From positions 15,042 through 79,041 of the forward strand of contig SFIY01000004.1 of the NCBI GenBank assembly GCA_004555205.1: a stretch of DNA of 64,000 nucleotides, written 5' to 3'. Each line of letters begins with the position of its first letter. The first letter of the stretch is position 1. The stretch is from Clostridiales bacterium. GTDB lineage: Bacteria > Bacillota > Clostridia > Oscillospirales > Oscillospiraceae. The notes beneath the pieces were generated by a model, which saw only the letters and a list, made by a program, of their open reading frames with translations, did no database searches and was not told where the DNA came from. The translations under genes and the position numbers were made by a program. Below, in pieces: positions 24,093 through 32,550 of the stretch.

Positions 24093-24787
24093 TGCAGTCG
24101 CCTTCTTTCCTGTTCTAATTCCTGTTGTATCTTGATAAGCTCCTGTGCTTTTTCATGGCTGTCAACGCTATTTGAGCGATTCATGCCGTCGATAGCACGC
24201 TGCAGGCGCGTAATATGCTGCGACAGATATTCACCGTAAAGCGGGTCATCTGACAGTGCAACACCGGCAATGCGCTGCAGCGCCGTCAATTTCGCCTGCT
24301 TGCCTGCGGTTACCTGCATAATGGGATAGAGAAACTCCTTATCCCAAACAAGTCGCTCCCGCACAAAGCGGTAGCCGTGATCTGCCAGCCAACCACGCAA
24401 AAGCTCCGTTTTTGTCATCGGCTGCAAAAGCAGCGTATGACGCCCGCTTTTCGTCCACAGGGCGCTCTCTAAAATGTGAAGGATCGTTTCGCCGCCCATG
24501 CCGGCAATAACGATCGTATCGACTTCCTCCGGACAGATGGCCTCCAAACCGCCGCAAAGACGAAAATCAATACCCGCTGTACCGTATTCCTGTGCCGACT
24601 GCCTGGCATGTGCCAAAGGCTCCGGGCGTATATCAGAGGCAATGGCGCAGGGGATCTTCCCCTGCTGCAGCAGCCAGACCGGGAGATAACCATGGTCTGT
24701 ACCGATGTCGGCCAAACGGCTTCCCAAAGGCACCATATCCGCCAGAAGCTGTAATCTCGGCTGTAGTTGCAGTTGTTTTTGTTCCAT
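24089..24787 (-). CDS. trmK: tRNA (adenine22-N1)-methyltransferase TrmK
   Basis: 232 residues from ATG 24787 (ATG 24788-24790 is adjacent). The frame extends 270 bases upstream through the DUF1858 gene in another frame, but that translation is not protein-like. Rossmann methyltransferase with LADIGTDHGYLPVWLL (SAM motif I), IASDIRPEPLAHA, TIVIAGMGGETI and LQPMTKTELLRGWL, then a C-terminal coiled-coil helix. Methylates A22 of tRNAs. Translation is coupled to the nif3-like gene downstream. Confidence 0.9.
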   Translation of the reverse strand: MEQKQLQLQPRLQLLADMVPLGSRLADIGTDHGYLPVWLLQQGKIPCAIASDIRPEPLAHARQSAQEYGTAGIDFRLCGGLEAICPEEVDTIVIAGMGGETILHILESALWTKSGRHTLLLQPMTKTELLRGWLADHGYRFVRERLVWDKEFLYPIMQVTAGKQAKLTALQRIAGVALSDDPLYGEYLSQHITRLQRAIDGMNRSNSVDSHEKAQELIKIQQELEQERRRLQ

Positions 24788-24810
24788 CATCTCACCTGTC
24801 TTGGCATAAT

Positions 24811-24844
24811 CAGAACGCATACAGCTTTCGCCGTATGCGTTCTG
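24811..24844 (-). other. Intercistronic hairpin before trmK
   Basis: Perfect 12-bp stem 24811-24822 / 24833-24844 without a real T run, between the DUF1858 gene and trmK. It may stabilise mRNA or partly terminate. Confidence 0.5.
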
Positions 24845-24857
24845 CTGGCATATCTGC

Positions 24858-25067
24858 TTATTCAGCGCTCTTGTTAGCCTCTTCGTTGACAAGCTCCAAC
24901 AGTTTGTCAACATCCACACCGTGAACGGCGCAGGCCTCCTCCACGGTTTCACCGCGGGAAGAGGGGCAGCCCAGGCAGTGCATGCCGATGGACAGGAAAA
25001 TCGGAGCGGTCTGCGGCGCAATATCCAGAATGTCGCCGATAATGGTATCCTTGGTAATTTCAATCAT
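24858..25067 (-). CDS. DUF1858 small protein
   Basis: 69 residues from ATG 25067, after GGAGGT. The single domain has the DUF1858 pattern: MIEITKDTIIGDILDIAPQTAPIFLSIGMHCLGCPSSRGETVEEACAVHGVDVDKLLELVN, with CLGC (CxxC) at the helix start. The domain occurs alone or attached to hybrid-cluster and redox proteins in anaerobes; role unknown, perhaps metal or redox sensing. A clear promoter lies upstream, divergent from the plus-strand gene at 25239. Confidence 0.85.
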   Translation of the reverse strand: MIEITKDTIIGDILDIAPQTAPIFLSIGMHCLGCPSSRGETVEEACAVHGVDVDKLLELVNEEANKSAE

Positions 25068-25098
25068 GTGAATGACCTCCGTTTCTGATTTCCACCAT

Positions 25099-25127
25099 AG
25101 TATACCCCAAATTGACATCTGTTTCAA
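25099..25127 (-). promoter_or_regulatory. Promoter of the DUF1858 gene
   Basis: Minus strand TTGAAA (25122-25127), 17 bases, TATACT (25099-25104). Confidence 0.7.
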
Positions 25128-25176
25128 CAGAAAGTTTCATAAAAGGCGGAAAAAGCGAAATGCATGGAAAGAACAC

Positions 25177-25205
25177 TTGCTATATTCCGCAAAATCCTGT
25201 ATACT
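25177..25205 (+). promoter_or_regulatory. Promoter of the Lys-rich membrane protein gene
   Basis: TTGCTA 25177-25182, 17 bases, TATACT 25200-25205. Confidence 0.65.
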
Positions 25206-25238
25206 ACACTTAAAATCAATGTTAGGAGGCATTCCTCT

Positions 25239-25514
25239 ATGGATTTCTATCAGTTCATTTTTTATGGCCTTATTGCTGTGGGCGCCATTTTGATCATTGC
25301 ACTGACTATCTATCGTATTGACTGGGCCCGCCATCCTGAGAAGTATCAGAAGTATGTGGAGGATGTGGAAAAAGAGGAATACTGGAAGAAGAAAAAGAAG
25401 GACCAGCAGGCTGCGCTGAAAAAGGCGAAGGAGAAGGAAAAAGCGCGTAAAAAACAGCAGCGTCTGGACCGAGCCAACCAGCTTCTCGATAAAAATAAAA
25501 AGAAAAAGAAATAA
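25239..25514 (+). CDS. Small membrane protein with Lys-rich coiled tail
   Basis: 91 residues from ATG 25239, with AGGAGG ten bases ahead; upstream in-frame ATG 25164 lies before the promoter. One N-terminal membrane helix (YQFIFYGLIAVGAILIIALTIY) is followed by a highly charged cytoplasmic tail (KKKKKDQQAALKKAKEKEKARKKQQR), likely a long single helix, ending in KKKKK. I do not recognise a family. The tail could bind acidic partners such as nucleic acid or ribosomes. It is a lone plus-strand gene in a minus-strand region, with its own promoter and terminator. Confidence 0.7.
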   Translation: MDFYQFIFYGLIAVGAILIIALTIYRIDWARHPEKYQKYVEDVEKEEYWKKKKKDQQAALKKAKEKEKARKKQQRLDRANQLLDKNKKKKK

Positions 25515-25519
25515 GTGAT

Positions 25520-25553
25520 GCCCCTGCACCGCTCGGTGCAGGGGCTATCTTTT
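25520..25553 (+). terminator. Terminator after the Lys-rich membrane protein gene
   Basis: 11-bp GC-rich stem 25520-25530 / 25535-25545, loop GCTC, then TATCTTTTA. Confidence 0.8.
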
Positions 25554-26421
25554 ACTTCTCGCGGCTCACCATCTGATCGGCCAGTTCCCACAGAAATGCG
25601 TGATCCGGCCATTTGCCGACAGCTTCTTTCGCTTTGACGGTACATTCCTCGACCTTGCGGGCACAGCCCTCCAGGCCCAGTATATCGACGAAGGTGATCT
25701 TGCCTTCTTCCCTGTCCGAGCCTATCGGTTTACCGAACACGGATTCGTCACCCATCACATCCAGCATATCATCGCGGATCTGAAAAGCCAAGCCCAATTG
25801 GTCGGCAAATTCGATGGCCTGCCGGCGCATGGCGGCATTCATACGGGAGGCCACACAGCCCAGCTCCGCTGCGCCGGAGATCATCACGCCGGTCTTCAAT
25901 CGGTTCAGCAAGGTAAGTCCCTCTGCGCTGTCCACATGGCAGAGGGTGTCCAACACCTGACCTGCTACCATGCCGGTGGCGCCGCAGGCATTAATCAGCA
26001 CGCGCATGGCTTCCACACGGCTTTCAGCGCTCATGCAAGGCGCTTCGGCGATCAAGCGAAACGCTTCCGGCTGCAGCGCGTCGCCTGCCAAAATGGCCAG
26101 CGTTTCACCGTAAACCTTATGGTTGGTGGGCTTGCCGCGGCGCAGATCATCATTGTCCATACAGGGCAGATCATCGTGGATCAACGAATAATTGTGCACC
26201 AATTCCAATGCACAGGCATACGGCAGCGCCAGATGCCAGTCGATACCGCCCAAACGGGCAAACTCCAGCGTCAGAACCGGACGAATACGCTTTCCGCCGG
26301 CCAGAACGCTGTAGCGCATGGACTCCTGCAATTTGCCGTAAGGCTGGTCGGTGATAAACAGTTTATTCAAATAACTCTCAATTGCCTCCTGATAGGCGGC
26401 ATACTGTCTGCTGTAATCCAT
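25552..26421 (-). CDS. ispA: Polyprenyl (farnesyl) diphosphate synthase
   Basis: 289 residues. First Asp-rich motif DDLPCMD within HDDLPCMDNDDLRRGKPTNH and the second in FQIRDDMLDVMGD; GGKRIRPVL binds substrate. Residues before the first motif (LVHNYSLI) suggest short-chain products such as farnesyl diphosphate. Acts in isoprenoid synthesis for undecaprenyl carriers and quinones. It follows xseB by 4 bases, the common xseA-xseB-ispA operon. Confidence 0.92.
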   Translation of the reverse strand: MDYSRQYAAYQEAIESYLNKLFITDQPYGKLQESMRYSVLAGGKRIRPVLTLEFARLGGIDWHLALPYACALELVHNYSLIHDDLPCMDNDDLRRGKPTNHKVYGETLAILAGDALQPEAFRLIAEAPCMSAESRVEAMRVLINACGATGMVAGQVLDTLCHVDSAEGLTLLNRLKTGVMISGAAELGCVASRMNAAMRRQAIEFADQLGLAFQIRDDMLDVMGDESVFGKPIGSDREEGKITFVDILGLEGCARKVEECTVKAKEAVGKWPDHAFLWELADQMVSREK

Positions 26422-26425
26422 GGTA

Positions 26426-26656
26426 TTATTCCTCGCTTAAAAAATCAGATTCGATGGGCGCACCGTCCGGCCCTTTCATCAGCTTTACCACCTGCTGTTC
26501 CGCCTGATCCAGCTCCTTGCGGCAGGCGGATACCAACTGTGTGCCCTCTTCAAACAAGCGCAGCGATTCACTCAACTGTGCGTCGCCTTTTTCCAGCTTG
26601 TTGACGATTTCTTCCAAACGGAGCATGTTTTCTTCAAATGTTTTTTTCGTAGCCAT
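26426..26656 (-). CDS. xseB: Exodeoxyribonuclease VII small subunit
   Basis: 76 residues from ATG 26656. Typical: TFEENMLRLEEIVNKLEKGDAQLSESLRLFEEGTQL, two helices forming a coiled hairpin. Pairs with XseA to degrade single-stranded DNA. Begins 5 bases after xseA. Confidence 0.93.
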   Translation of the reverse strand: MATKKTFEENMLRLEEIVNKLEKGDAQLSESLRLFEEGTQLVSACRKELDQAEQQVVKLMKGPDGAPIESDFLSEE

Positions 26657-26661
26657 ACAAG

Positions 26662-27867
26662 TCACTCCCCTTTTCCTTCTACGCTGCATTGCAGGCTGCC
26701 CTGCGCCAATTTCACGCGGATACGCTCGCCCACCTGCACCTGCTCGCTGGATTTGAGCACGCTTCCCTTTTCGTCCTGTGCCATCGCGTAGCCGCGGCCC
26801 AGTACTTTCAATGGACTCAGGGCATCCAGCTTTGCGGTGAGCTGAGCAAAGCGGCGCATATCACCGTCCAACTGCCTTGCTGCCGCGTTCCCCAACTTCT
26901 GCTGCACAAAATCCAACTGCAAGCGCTTGTCCTGCACAAATGCCATGGGATCGGTCAGCACGCGCTTGTCCATACATGCACGAAGGCGCTGCTTTTCGCG
27001 GTCTAAGAGATTGCTCTCACCCTGCAGCAGCCGCATTTGTGAAGACTGCAGATAGCGCAGCAGCTCTCCCATATCCGGCACGGCAATTTCGGCGGCGTTG
27101 GACGGTGTGGAGGCGCGTCTGTCCGCCACAAAGTCAGCAATGGTCACATCCGGTTCGTGGCCAACGGCCGAAATGACAGGAATCTCGGAGGCATAGATGG
27201 CACGAGCCACCCGCTCATCATTGAAAGCCCACAGATCCTCAATGGAACCGCCGCCGCGGCCTGTAATCAGCACATCGGCCAATTGCCAGCGGTTGGCATA
27301 GCGGATGGCGCCCGCAATCTCCGGCGGCGCTTCCACGCCCTGTACGCGCACCGGAAGCAGCAATATTTTGGCAATGGGATAGCGGTGACGCAAAATGCGG
27401 ATCATATCGTGCACGGCTGCGCCGGCAGAGGAGGTAACGACAGCAATGCGTTGCGGGTACTTAGGAAGCGGTTTCTTATGCGCTTCATCAAACAGCCCCT
27501 CTTGAAACAGCTTTTCTTTTAACTGCTCAAAAGCCACATAAAGATCACCGATGCCGTCGGCATTCATCTGTGTACAGTAGAGCTGATAGGCACCGTCACG
27601 GGGAAACACGCTGATGCGGCCGAATACGACCACTTTCATGCCGCTTTCGGGGCGGAAGCGGAGTTTCCCGGCTGCACCGCGGAACATGACACAGCGCAAG
27701 GCACATTCGTCGTCCTTCAAGGTAAAATAATGATGCCCCGACGGATAGATTTTATAATTGGACAGTTCGCCGCGAATCAATAAACCGTTTAACATCGGTG
27801 TGCCATCAATCAGATTTTTTATATAGCCGTTGACTTCCGTTACGCTGAAAACGCGCTGTTCTTCCAT
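26662..27867 (-). CDS. xseA: Exodeoxyribonuclease VII large subunit
   Basis: 401 residues from ATG 27867 with AAGGAGGTGA ahead. N-terminal OB fold (FSVTEVNGYIKNLID...LLIRGELSNYK...GHHYFTLKD), catalytic domain with VVTSSAGAAVHDM and TGRGGGSIEDLWAFNDE, and HEPDVTIADFVADRRASTPSNAAE, then a long helical C-terminal region. First gene of xseA-xseB-ispA. Confidence 0.95.
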   Translation of the reverse strand: MEEQRVFSVTEVNGYIKNLIDGTPMLNGLLIRGELSNYKIYPSGHHYFTLKDDECALRCVMFRGAAGKLRFRPESGMKVVVFGRISVFPRDGAYQLYCTQMNADGIGDLYVAFEQLKEKLFQEGLFDEAHKKPLPKYPQRIAVVTSSAGAAVHDMIRILRHRYPIAKILLLPVRVQGVEAPPEIAGAIRYANRWQLADVLITGRGGGSIEDLWAFNDERVARAIYASEIPVISAVGHEPDVTIADFVADRRASTPSNAAEIAVPDMGELLRYLQSSQMRLLQGESNLLDREKQRLRACMDKRVLTDPMAFVQDKRLQLDFVQQKLGNAAARQLDGDMRRFAQLTAKLDALSPLKVLGRGYAMAQDEKGSVLKSSEQVQVGERIRVKLAQGSLQCSVEGKGE

Positions 27868-27889
27868 GCCTTCACCTCCTTCATAAAAT

Positions 27890-27921
27890 CGGAAAACAGG
27901 CAGAGCGATAAGGCTCTGCCT
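27890..27921 (-). terminator. Hairpin between nusB and xseA
   Basis: 9-bp stem 27898-27906 / 27913-27921, followed on the minus strand by GTTTTCC. It may partly separate the sporulation/nusB block from xseA. Confidence 0.6.
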
Positions 27922-27933
27922 GTGCTTCATTCC

Positions 27934-28383
27934 TTACGCCTTGATTTCCTCACGCAAGAAGCTGCCCAAAATGCCGTTCATAAATTTCACGGTTTCCGGC
28001 GACTCATACTTTTTGGCAATTTCAATGGCTTCGTTGATAGATACACCGTGCGGGATGTCGGGCATATACATCAACTCAAACATGGCCACACGCATAATGG
28101 CGGACGCCACCAGAGAGATGCGGTCGAAGCGCCAGCCTTTCGCATAGCGTTCAATATAGCTATCCAATTCAGCGGCGTGTTCCGCCACGCCGGAAACCAG
28201 GCGGCGGATATACTGCTTTTGCTTTTCGTTAGGAAGCGCAGTATAGATGTCACATTCCGGCGACAGATCTTCAAAAGTCTCGCCGGAGAGCTGCCGGTCC
28301 AGAAATGCCTCAACGGGCAAATCGGTAAAGCTCAATTCATACGCCAAATGGGTGGCAATTTCCCGTGCTGTACTGCGTGTCAT
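27934..28383 (-). CDS. nusB: Transcription antitermination factor NusB
   Basis: 149 residues from ATG 28383. All-helical NusB fold: TAREIATHLAYELSF, YIERYAKGWRFDRISLVASAIMRVAMFELMYMPDIPHGVSINEAIEIAKKYESPETVKFMNGILGSFLR, the conserved second half. Works with NusE/S10 in rRNA antitermination. Lies between the Asp23-like gene and xseA in the usual Firmicutes order. Confidence 0.93.
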   Translation of the reverse strand: MTRSTAREIATHLAYELSFTDLPVEAFLDRQLSGETFEDLSPECDIYTALPNEKQKQYIRRLVSGVAEHAAELDSYIERYAKGWRFDRISLVASAIMRVAMFELMYMPDIPHGVSINEAIEIAKKYESPETVKFMNGILGSFLREEIKA

Positions 28384-28411
28384 ATCTCTCTGTCCTTTTC
28401 TCTGTAAATCC

Positions 28412-28771
28412 TCAGTTAAAGCTGATTCCGCCCACATGAACATTGACGGCATTGACCTGGAAGCCGGTCATACCTTCCAGTGCAGCGTAAACCGTATGCT
28501 GCACCTTCTTTGCAACATCTGCAATAGCGCAGCCGTAGCGGATCACGATAAAGAGATTCACCACAATGCCCTCGCCGTCCATTTCCACGCGGACGCCCTT
28601 GCCGGACATCTTCTTGCCGCTCATAAAGTCGGGCAAATTGCCGGTCAGCAAGCTGCTCACACCGTCTACCTCCTGACAGGCGCTGATGGCGATGGAGGCC
28701 ACCACATCCTCGGAGATTTGAATGGTGCCCATATTCTCCTGATGGGTCATATATTCTTTGTTATCGGCCAT
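28412..28771 (-). CDS. Asp23/Gls24 family envelope-stress protein
   Basis: 119 residues from ATG 28771. Pattern GTIQISEDVVASIAISACQEVDGVSSL near the start and VNLFIVIRYGCAIADVAKKVQHTVYAALEGMTGFQVNAVNVHVGGI at the end is the YqhY/Asp23 domain. YqhY-type genes between spoIIIA and nusB are linked to regulation of fatty-acid synthesis (acetyl-CoA carboxylase) in Bacillus. Confidence 0.9.
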   Translation of the reverse strand: MADNKEYMTHQENMGTIQISEDVVASIAISACQEVDGVSSLLTGNLPDFMSGKKMSGKGVRVEMDGEGIVVNLFIVIRYGCAIADVAKKVQHTVYAALEGMTGFQVNAVNVHVGGISFN

Positions 28772-28843
28772 AAAAATGTATCTCGCTTTCATCATTATTG
28801 CAATTAAAGCAAGTATACCATTTTTACAAATAAATTACAACTA

Positions 28844-29374
28844 CTAATTTGCTTCCATGATCTTGATTTGTTCCGCCGTATAATCCGTTTCGTTGATTAC
28901 AATGTCCTTGATTTTGGCCACATCCGAAGTATCCAGTCCATCCGCGTCGGATACCACCACGCTGATGCTCTCCTCGCCCATGAAGGCAACACAATCGGCA
29001 TAGCCTTTAGCCGTTACCAGACTTTCAATCTGCGATTCGGCTACCGTATAGGCCGCCAGAACCTGCAAGGTTTCGGATGCTTCATTAAGGACATCTTCAT
29101 CAGCATTTTCATCGGCTTCTGCCTCTTTCAACATACTGATGGCGTTGTCACGGGCCTGCTTGCGGCTCAAGCGCGCAGTGGAAAAATAGTCATCCTCAGT
29201 TACCGGCTTGGAAGCCTCTTGTGCGTCGTCCGGGGCATTTACCAGCGTTGACTCGCCCAATACCTTGGATGAATCGACTGCATTTCCGGCATAGCGCCAA
29301 TTAAGGTATACCGCCGCACAGACAAACAACAACACGGTTGCTACCACGGCCCGTTTTTTCCATACCTGCTTCAT
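28844..29374 (-). CDS. spoIIIAH: Stage III sporulation protein AH
   Basis: 176 residues from ATG 29374, with AGGAGGAACAGG ahead. One N-terminal membrane helix (about 9-25) and a long extracytoplasmic domain with RKQARDNAISMLKEAE and a C-terminal YscJ/FliF-like ring-building fold (SLVTAKGYADCVAFMGEESISVVV). SpoIIIAH in the mother cell binds SpoIIQ of the forespore across the septum to form the feeding channel. Confidence 0.9.
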   Translation of the reverse strand: MKQVWKKRAVVATVLLFVCAAVYLNWRYAGNAVDSSKVLGESTLVNAPDDAQEASKPVTEDDYFSTARLSRKQARDNAISMLKEAEADENADEDVLNEASETLQVLAAYTVAESQIESLVTAKGYADCVAFMGEESISVVVSDADGLDTSDVAKIKDIVINETDYTAEQIKIMEAN

Positions 29375-29390
29375 TTTCCTGTTCCTCCTA

Positions 29391-29894
29391 TTATGAATTC
29401 CATTTGACAATTGAAATTTTGTCTGTGCTCAGACCGGTCAAAGCCGCCACTGCTTCTGTCACGGCCAGCCGAACAGACGATTGATCGGCTCCTTGACAGA
29501 CGATTACCGCGCCCTGATATGTCGGATAAATCGTATTGGTCACCACAACCTCCTGGTTGCCGCTTCCGCGATTGATCGTCACCGTTTCACTGTCGTATTT
29601 CGTATCATTTTCCTTGGCGGATTGACTGACATCCTCCGCCAGATGGAGCTGCGATCCGCTTTTCAGCGTCAGCATGACGCGGACCTTCCCTACTCCCTGT
29701 ATATGTGAGAGAACATCGGTCATTTTCTCTTCCATATCTTCCAGAGAGAAGTTTTCCTGCGTTGTTGACACGGTTTTGTCTGCAGTCTTTACTTTATTGC
29801 CTGTGGGCAGCATCATTAAGATGACGCCCGCAAGGATGATTAAAATCACAAATTTATATTTCCTGCCAAGTGCGGCTATATCGATTTTCTTCAT
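29391..29894 (-). CDS. spoIIIAG: Stage III sporulation protein AG
   Basis: 167 residues. N-terminal membrane helix (KFVILIILAGVILMML), then a ring-building domain (LEDMEEKMTDVLSHIQGVGKVRVMLTLKSG) and VTNTIYPTYQGAVIVCQGA near the end. In Bacillus it forms a large ring between mother cell and forespore. Part of the eight-gene spoIIIA operon. Confidence 0.92.
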   Translation of the reverse strand: MKKIDIAALGRKYKFVILIILAGVILMMLPTGNKVKTADKTVSTTQENFSLEDMEEKMTDVLSHIQGVGKVRVMLTLKSGSQLHLAEDVSQSAKENDTKYDSETVTINRGSGNQEVVVTNTIYPTYQGAVIVCQGADQSSVRLAVTEAVAALTGLSTDKISIVKWNS

Positions 29895-29902
29895 GTATCA
29901 CC

Positions 29903-30373
29903 TCAATGACGTCCCTGCCAGTGCTGGTTTTCTGCAGGGATATCCAACTCCTGTGTGATATAGCGGGATAATGCCTCGTTCCAATCGGTGTCAAGGGTTA
30001 CCTCGGTTGGATAAGGTACATTATCGCGCAGCTTCGCCGTTACAACCGGATGGCATTTGATCCCCAGCGCCAATCCTTTGTCCGATATATATGCAGCCGT
30101 TTCCTTTTCTATGATAGCGCACAATTCTTCCTGATAATCTTCCCGGTAAGCTTCTATCTGCTCGTCAATTTGCGTTTCATATTCCCGGTACTGCAGCTTC
30201 CAACTGCCCGGATCGAGTTGCAGGAGCGGCTGCAAAATAACCAGAATCAAAACCAGTCCGCCGGTGAATTGCGCAATGGTGCGTATTGTACCTTTTGGCA
30301 CGAGGGTATATATCATTGCCAAAATCAGCGCAGCGGACATCACGCCGAGAAGCCATGAACGAAACCATTCCAT
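29903..30373 (-). CDS. spoIIIAF: Stage III sporulation protein AF
   Basis: 156 residues from ATG 30373, which overlaps the spoIIIAE stop by one base. Two membrane helices (about 8-25 and 33-50), then an extracytoplasmic domain rich in Glu/Tyr. Second ring-type component of the SpoIIIA-SpoIIQ channel. Confidence 0.88.
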   Translation of the reverse strand: MEWFRSWLLGVMSAALILAMIYTLVPKGTIRTIAQFTGGLVLILVILQPLLQLDPGSWKLQYREYETQIDEQIEAYREDYQEELCAIIEKETAAYISDKGLALGIKCHPVVTAKLRDNVPYPTEVTLDTDWNEALSRYITQELDIPAENQHWQGRH

Positions 30374-31464
30374 CAAGTCATCACCACCGATACAGAAGAT
30401 GCAATCGAAATCAGCAGAAGCAGTGCACCCGTTCCCACCATACCCAATACCAGACCGAACGCAGAGCCTAAGGCATCGATCAGCTCCACCAACGACTCAG
30501 AGCCTACGGTTCCGCTGAAAAAGGCAGTCAGCTTATATAGGAGATACTGCACGGCCAAGCGCAAAAACGGCAGCAAACAAATGGCAAGTACCGCAAGCAT
30601 GCCGAAGATTCCAATGCCGTTTTTCAGCACGCCGGCGCCTGCCAGCACGGTGCCTGTGGCATCAGAGATAATACCGCCTACCACCGGCACGGCCGTGGCT
30701 ATAGCAGAACGCGCCAACTGTGCGCTGAGCGCATCGGCAGACCCGGTTACACCGCCTGAAAGGGTCAAATAGCCGGTAAACAATGCCAGAGAGCCGGTCA
30801 AAATCCATGTAACGGCTTTGCGCAGACCCTCTGCTATTTTTTTCAGCCGTGCCTGCGGCAGCATGGCATCCATGGCAGCCGAGGCTATGTAGCAATATAC
30901 CAGCGGCAGAAGGATGTTGTGGATTAACGAGATCAGCAGATTGGTGAAAAATACCGTAGAAACCTGTTTGACCCCTGCCGAAATCATTCCGCCGCTGGCC
31001 GCCACAGCCGCTGCAAGTGTCGGCAGCAAGGCTTTTGCAAAGATATCCAACTGCTCCACGGTGTCGATGCCAAGTCCGATCAAGGAGCGCATATTGCCTG
31101 CCGCAATAAGCGTGATTGCCAGTGCGCCTGCCATAGGTACATAGTTGGGCGTTTTTTCATTTCCGGCAGCCCGGAAGCAGTCCTCGGCCACGCCGCACAA
31201 GAACACCACACCTAAAATCAGTACCGCGCCTCCTAAGCTGTCCCTTACCGTTGACAAAAAGAGGTCACACACGGTATTCCAAAGTAACTCCAGACCCTGC
31301 GTCAGTGTTTTGTGGTCGTAATTTTCCGCATCAAGCTCGTCCAGCAGTTCTTCCGCCTCGTTCGGAAGCGTCTGCATGACTTCGTCCGATACGGGCGCCG
31401 CATCCGCCCGCACCACCAGCATTGCCAGCAGCAATGCGATTATAAGCCAATTCTTACCTTTCAT
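30373..31464 (-). CDS. spoIIIAE: Stage III sporulation protein AE
   Basis: 363 residues from ATG 31464, overlapping spoIIIAD by 4 bases. Signal-like N-terminus (WLIIALLLAMLVVRADA) and about seven further membrane segments; the repeated GGxxxA-type helices (VAASGGMISAG, LTLSGGVTGSAD, VPVVGGIISDATGTVLAGAG) are typical. Polytopic membrane core of the mother-cell side of the channel. Confidence 0.93.
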   Translation of the reverse strand: MKGKNWLIIALLLAMLVVRADAAPVSDEVMQTLPNEAEELLDELDAENYDHKTLTQGLELLWNTVCDLFLSTVRDSLGGAVLILGVVFLCGVAEDCFRAAGNEKTPNYVPMAGALAITLIAAGNMRSLIGLGIDTVEQLDIFAKALLPTLAAAVAASGGMISAGVKQVSTVFFTNLLISLIHNILLPLVYCYIASAAMDAMLPQARLKKIAEGLRKAVTWILTGSLALFTGYLTLSGGVTGSADALSAQLARSAIATAVPVVGGIISDATGTVLAGAGVLKNGIGIFGMLAVLAICLLPFLRLAVQYLLYKLTAFFSGTVGSESLVELIDALGSAFGLVLGMVGTGALLLLISIASSVSVVMT

Positions 31465-31847
31465 ATCAGCGAACGCAGCATTTCCCAAACCGCTTGAAAC
31501 AGCGGTATTGCCACCAAAACGGCGCCAAAGGCGCCGGTCATTTCTACAAGTGACGCCATGGCATTCTCCCCTGCATCTTTACAAAGCTCCGTCCCAACCC
31601 GTGTGATCAGTGCGATGCCTACGGTTTTCCACAGCGGTGAAAAAATGTCCGTGGATAGTCCGCCCCAGGTCACGATTTCATCCAAAAACGCAAAAATGTC
31701 TTCCAAACCCTTGATGACAACCGCCAATACAATTACGCAGGCCGCCAAGGCAAGGAGTAAGGCCAGTTCGGGGTTGCTCTTTTTCAGTAAGACAGCCAGC
31801 AAAGCGCCCACCAGACAGACTGCCGTAACTTTTACAATGAGTTCCAT
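31461..31847 (-). CDS. spoIIIAD: Stage III sporulation protein AD
   Basis: 128 residues with four hydrophobic helices; matches the SpoIIIAC/AD family (SNPELALLLALAACVIVL, then ALITRVGTELCKDAGENAMA). Small membrane subunit of the SpoIIIA complex. Two bases separate it from spoIIIAC. Confidence 0.92.
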   Translation of the reverse strand: MELIVKVTAVCLVGALLAVLLKKSNPELALLLALAACVIVLAVVIKGLEDIFAFLDEIVTWGGLSTDIFSPLWKTVGIALITRVGTELCKDAGENAMASLVEMTGAFGAVLVAIPLFQAVWEMLRSLI

Positions 31848-31849
31848 CG

Positions 31850-32044
31850 TTATAGCCCAAATAAGGATTTCACCAGATCGAACAGATCACTGATTTTTTG
31901 CAGCAGCATGACCATCACAACCACCAGTCCGGCCAGTGTTGTCATCATGGCTTGCTCTTCGCGGCCGCTCCGTATCAACAATTGATTCAGTATAGCCACA
32001 AGAATACCGATGGCCGCTATTTTAAAAATCAGATCCACATCCAT
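31850..32044 (-). CDS. spoIIIAC: Stage III sporulation protein AC
   Basis: 64 residues, two membrane helices: MDVDLIFKIAAIGILVAILNQLL and TLAGLVVVMVMLLQKISDLF. Same family as SpoIIIAD but half its length, as expected. Confidence 0.92.
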   Translation of the reverse strand: MDVDLIFKIAAIGILVAILNQLLIRSGREEQAMMTTLAGLVVVMVMLLQKISDLFDLVKSLFGL

Positions 32045-32070
32045 GCTTCATGATCCTTTCTTATGTTTGT

Positions 32071-32550
32071 TTACAGTAAAATAAGGATGAGCAGTCCTGC
32101 TGCCGAGCCGATAGCCGCTGTAAGGAGTTTATTTTCATTACGCCGCTGCGCCTGGCGATGATGATAGAGTTCGGACAGACCTTGCGCTGTATATTGTAAA
32201 GTGCCCAACAGGTGGAGCTCGTCGCCCTCCCACTCCATGGCAAGCAGTATGGCTTTTATATCTTGCGGAAATGTCTGAAATGTCTGCTGCCATGCGTCAT
32301 GTAAAGTGTTTCCGCTTTCCATTAAAGTGCGGATTTTCCGGAAATATTCGCCGCAGTATTTTCGCTGTTCCAATTCCTTCAGACATTCCGGCACGGCTTG
32401 TCTTTTCCAGCGAATGGCGGCTTCCATGGCACGAAGCGCACCGATCAGCGATTGCAGCACATCCAATTCCAGTCGTTTTTTTCGCACTTGATTGGCAATA
32501 AGATATACGCTGCCTGCCATAATCAGAACAGCCCCTATTGCCTTACTCAC
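32071..32550 (-). CDS. spoIIIAB: Stage III sporulation protein AB
   Basis: 159 residues; overlaps the spoIIIAA stop by 4 bases. N- and C-terminal hydrophobic ends flank a helical cytoplasmic region (EAAIRWKRQAVPECLKEL, RNENKLLTAAIGSAAGLLILILL). The family resembles GspF-like platform proteins of secretion systems. Confidence 0.9.
   Translation of the reverse strand: MSKAIGAVLIMAGSVYLIANQVRKKRLELDVLQSLIGALRAMEAAIRWKRQAVPECLKELEQRKYCGEYFRKIRTLMESGNTLHDAWQQTFQTFPQDIKAILLAMEWEGDELHLLGTLQYTAQGLSELYHHRQAQRRNENKLLTAAIGSAAGLLILILL

Noticed and set aside
24788..25063. Long N-terminal extension of trmK
   Set aside because: It overlaps the DUF1858 gene in another frame, and its translation is rich in Arg, Trp and Pro without similarity to TrmK.
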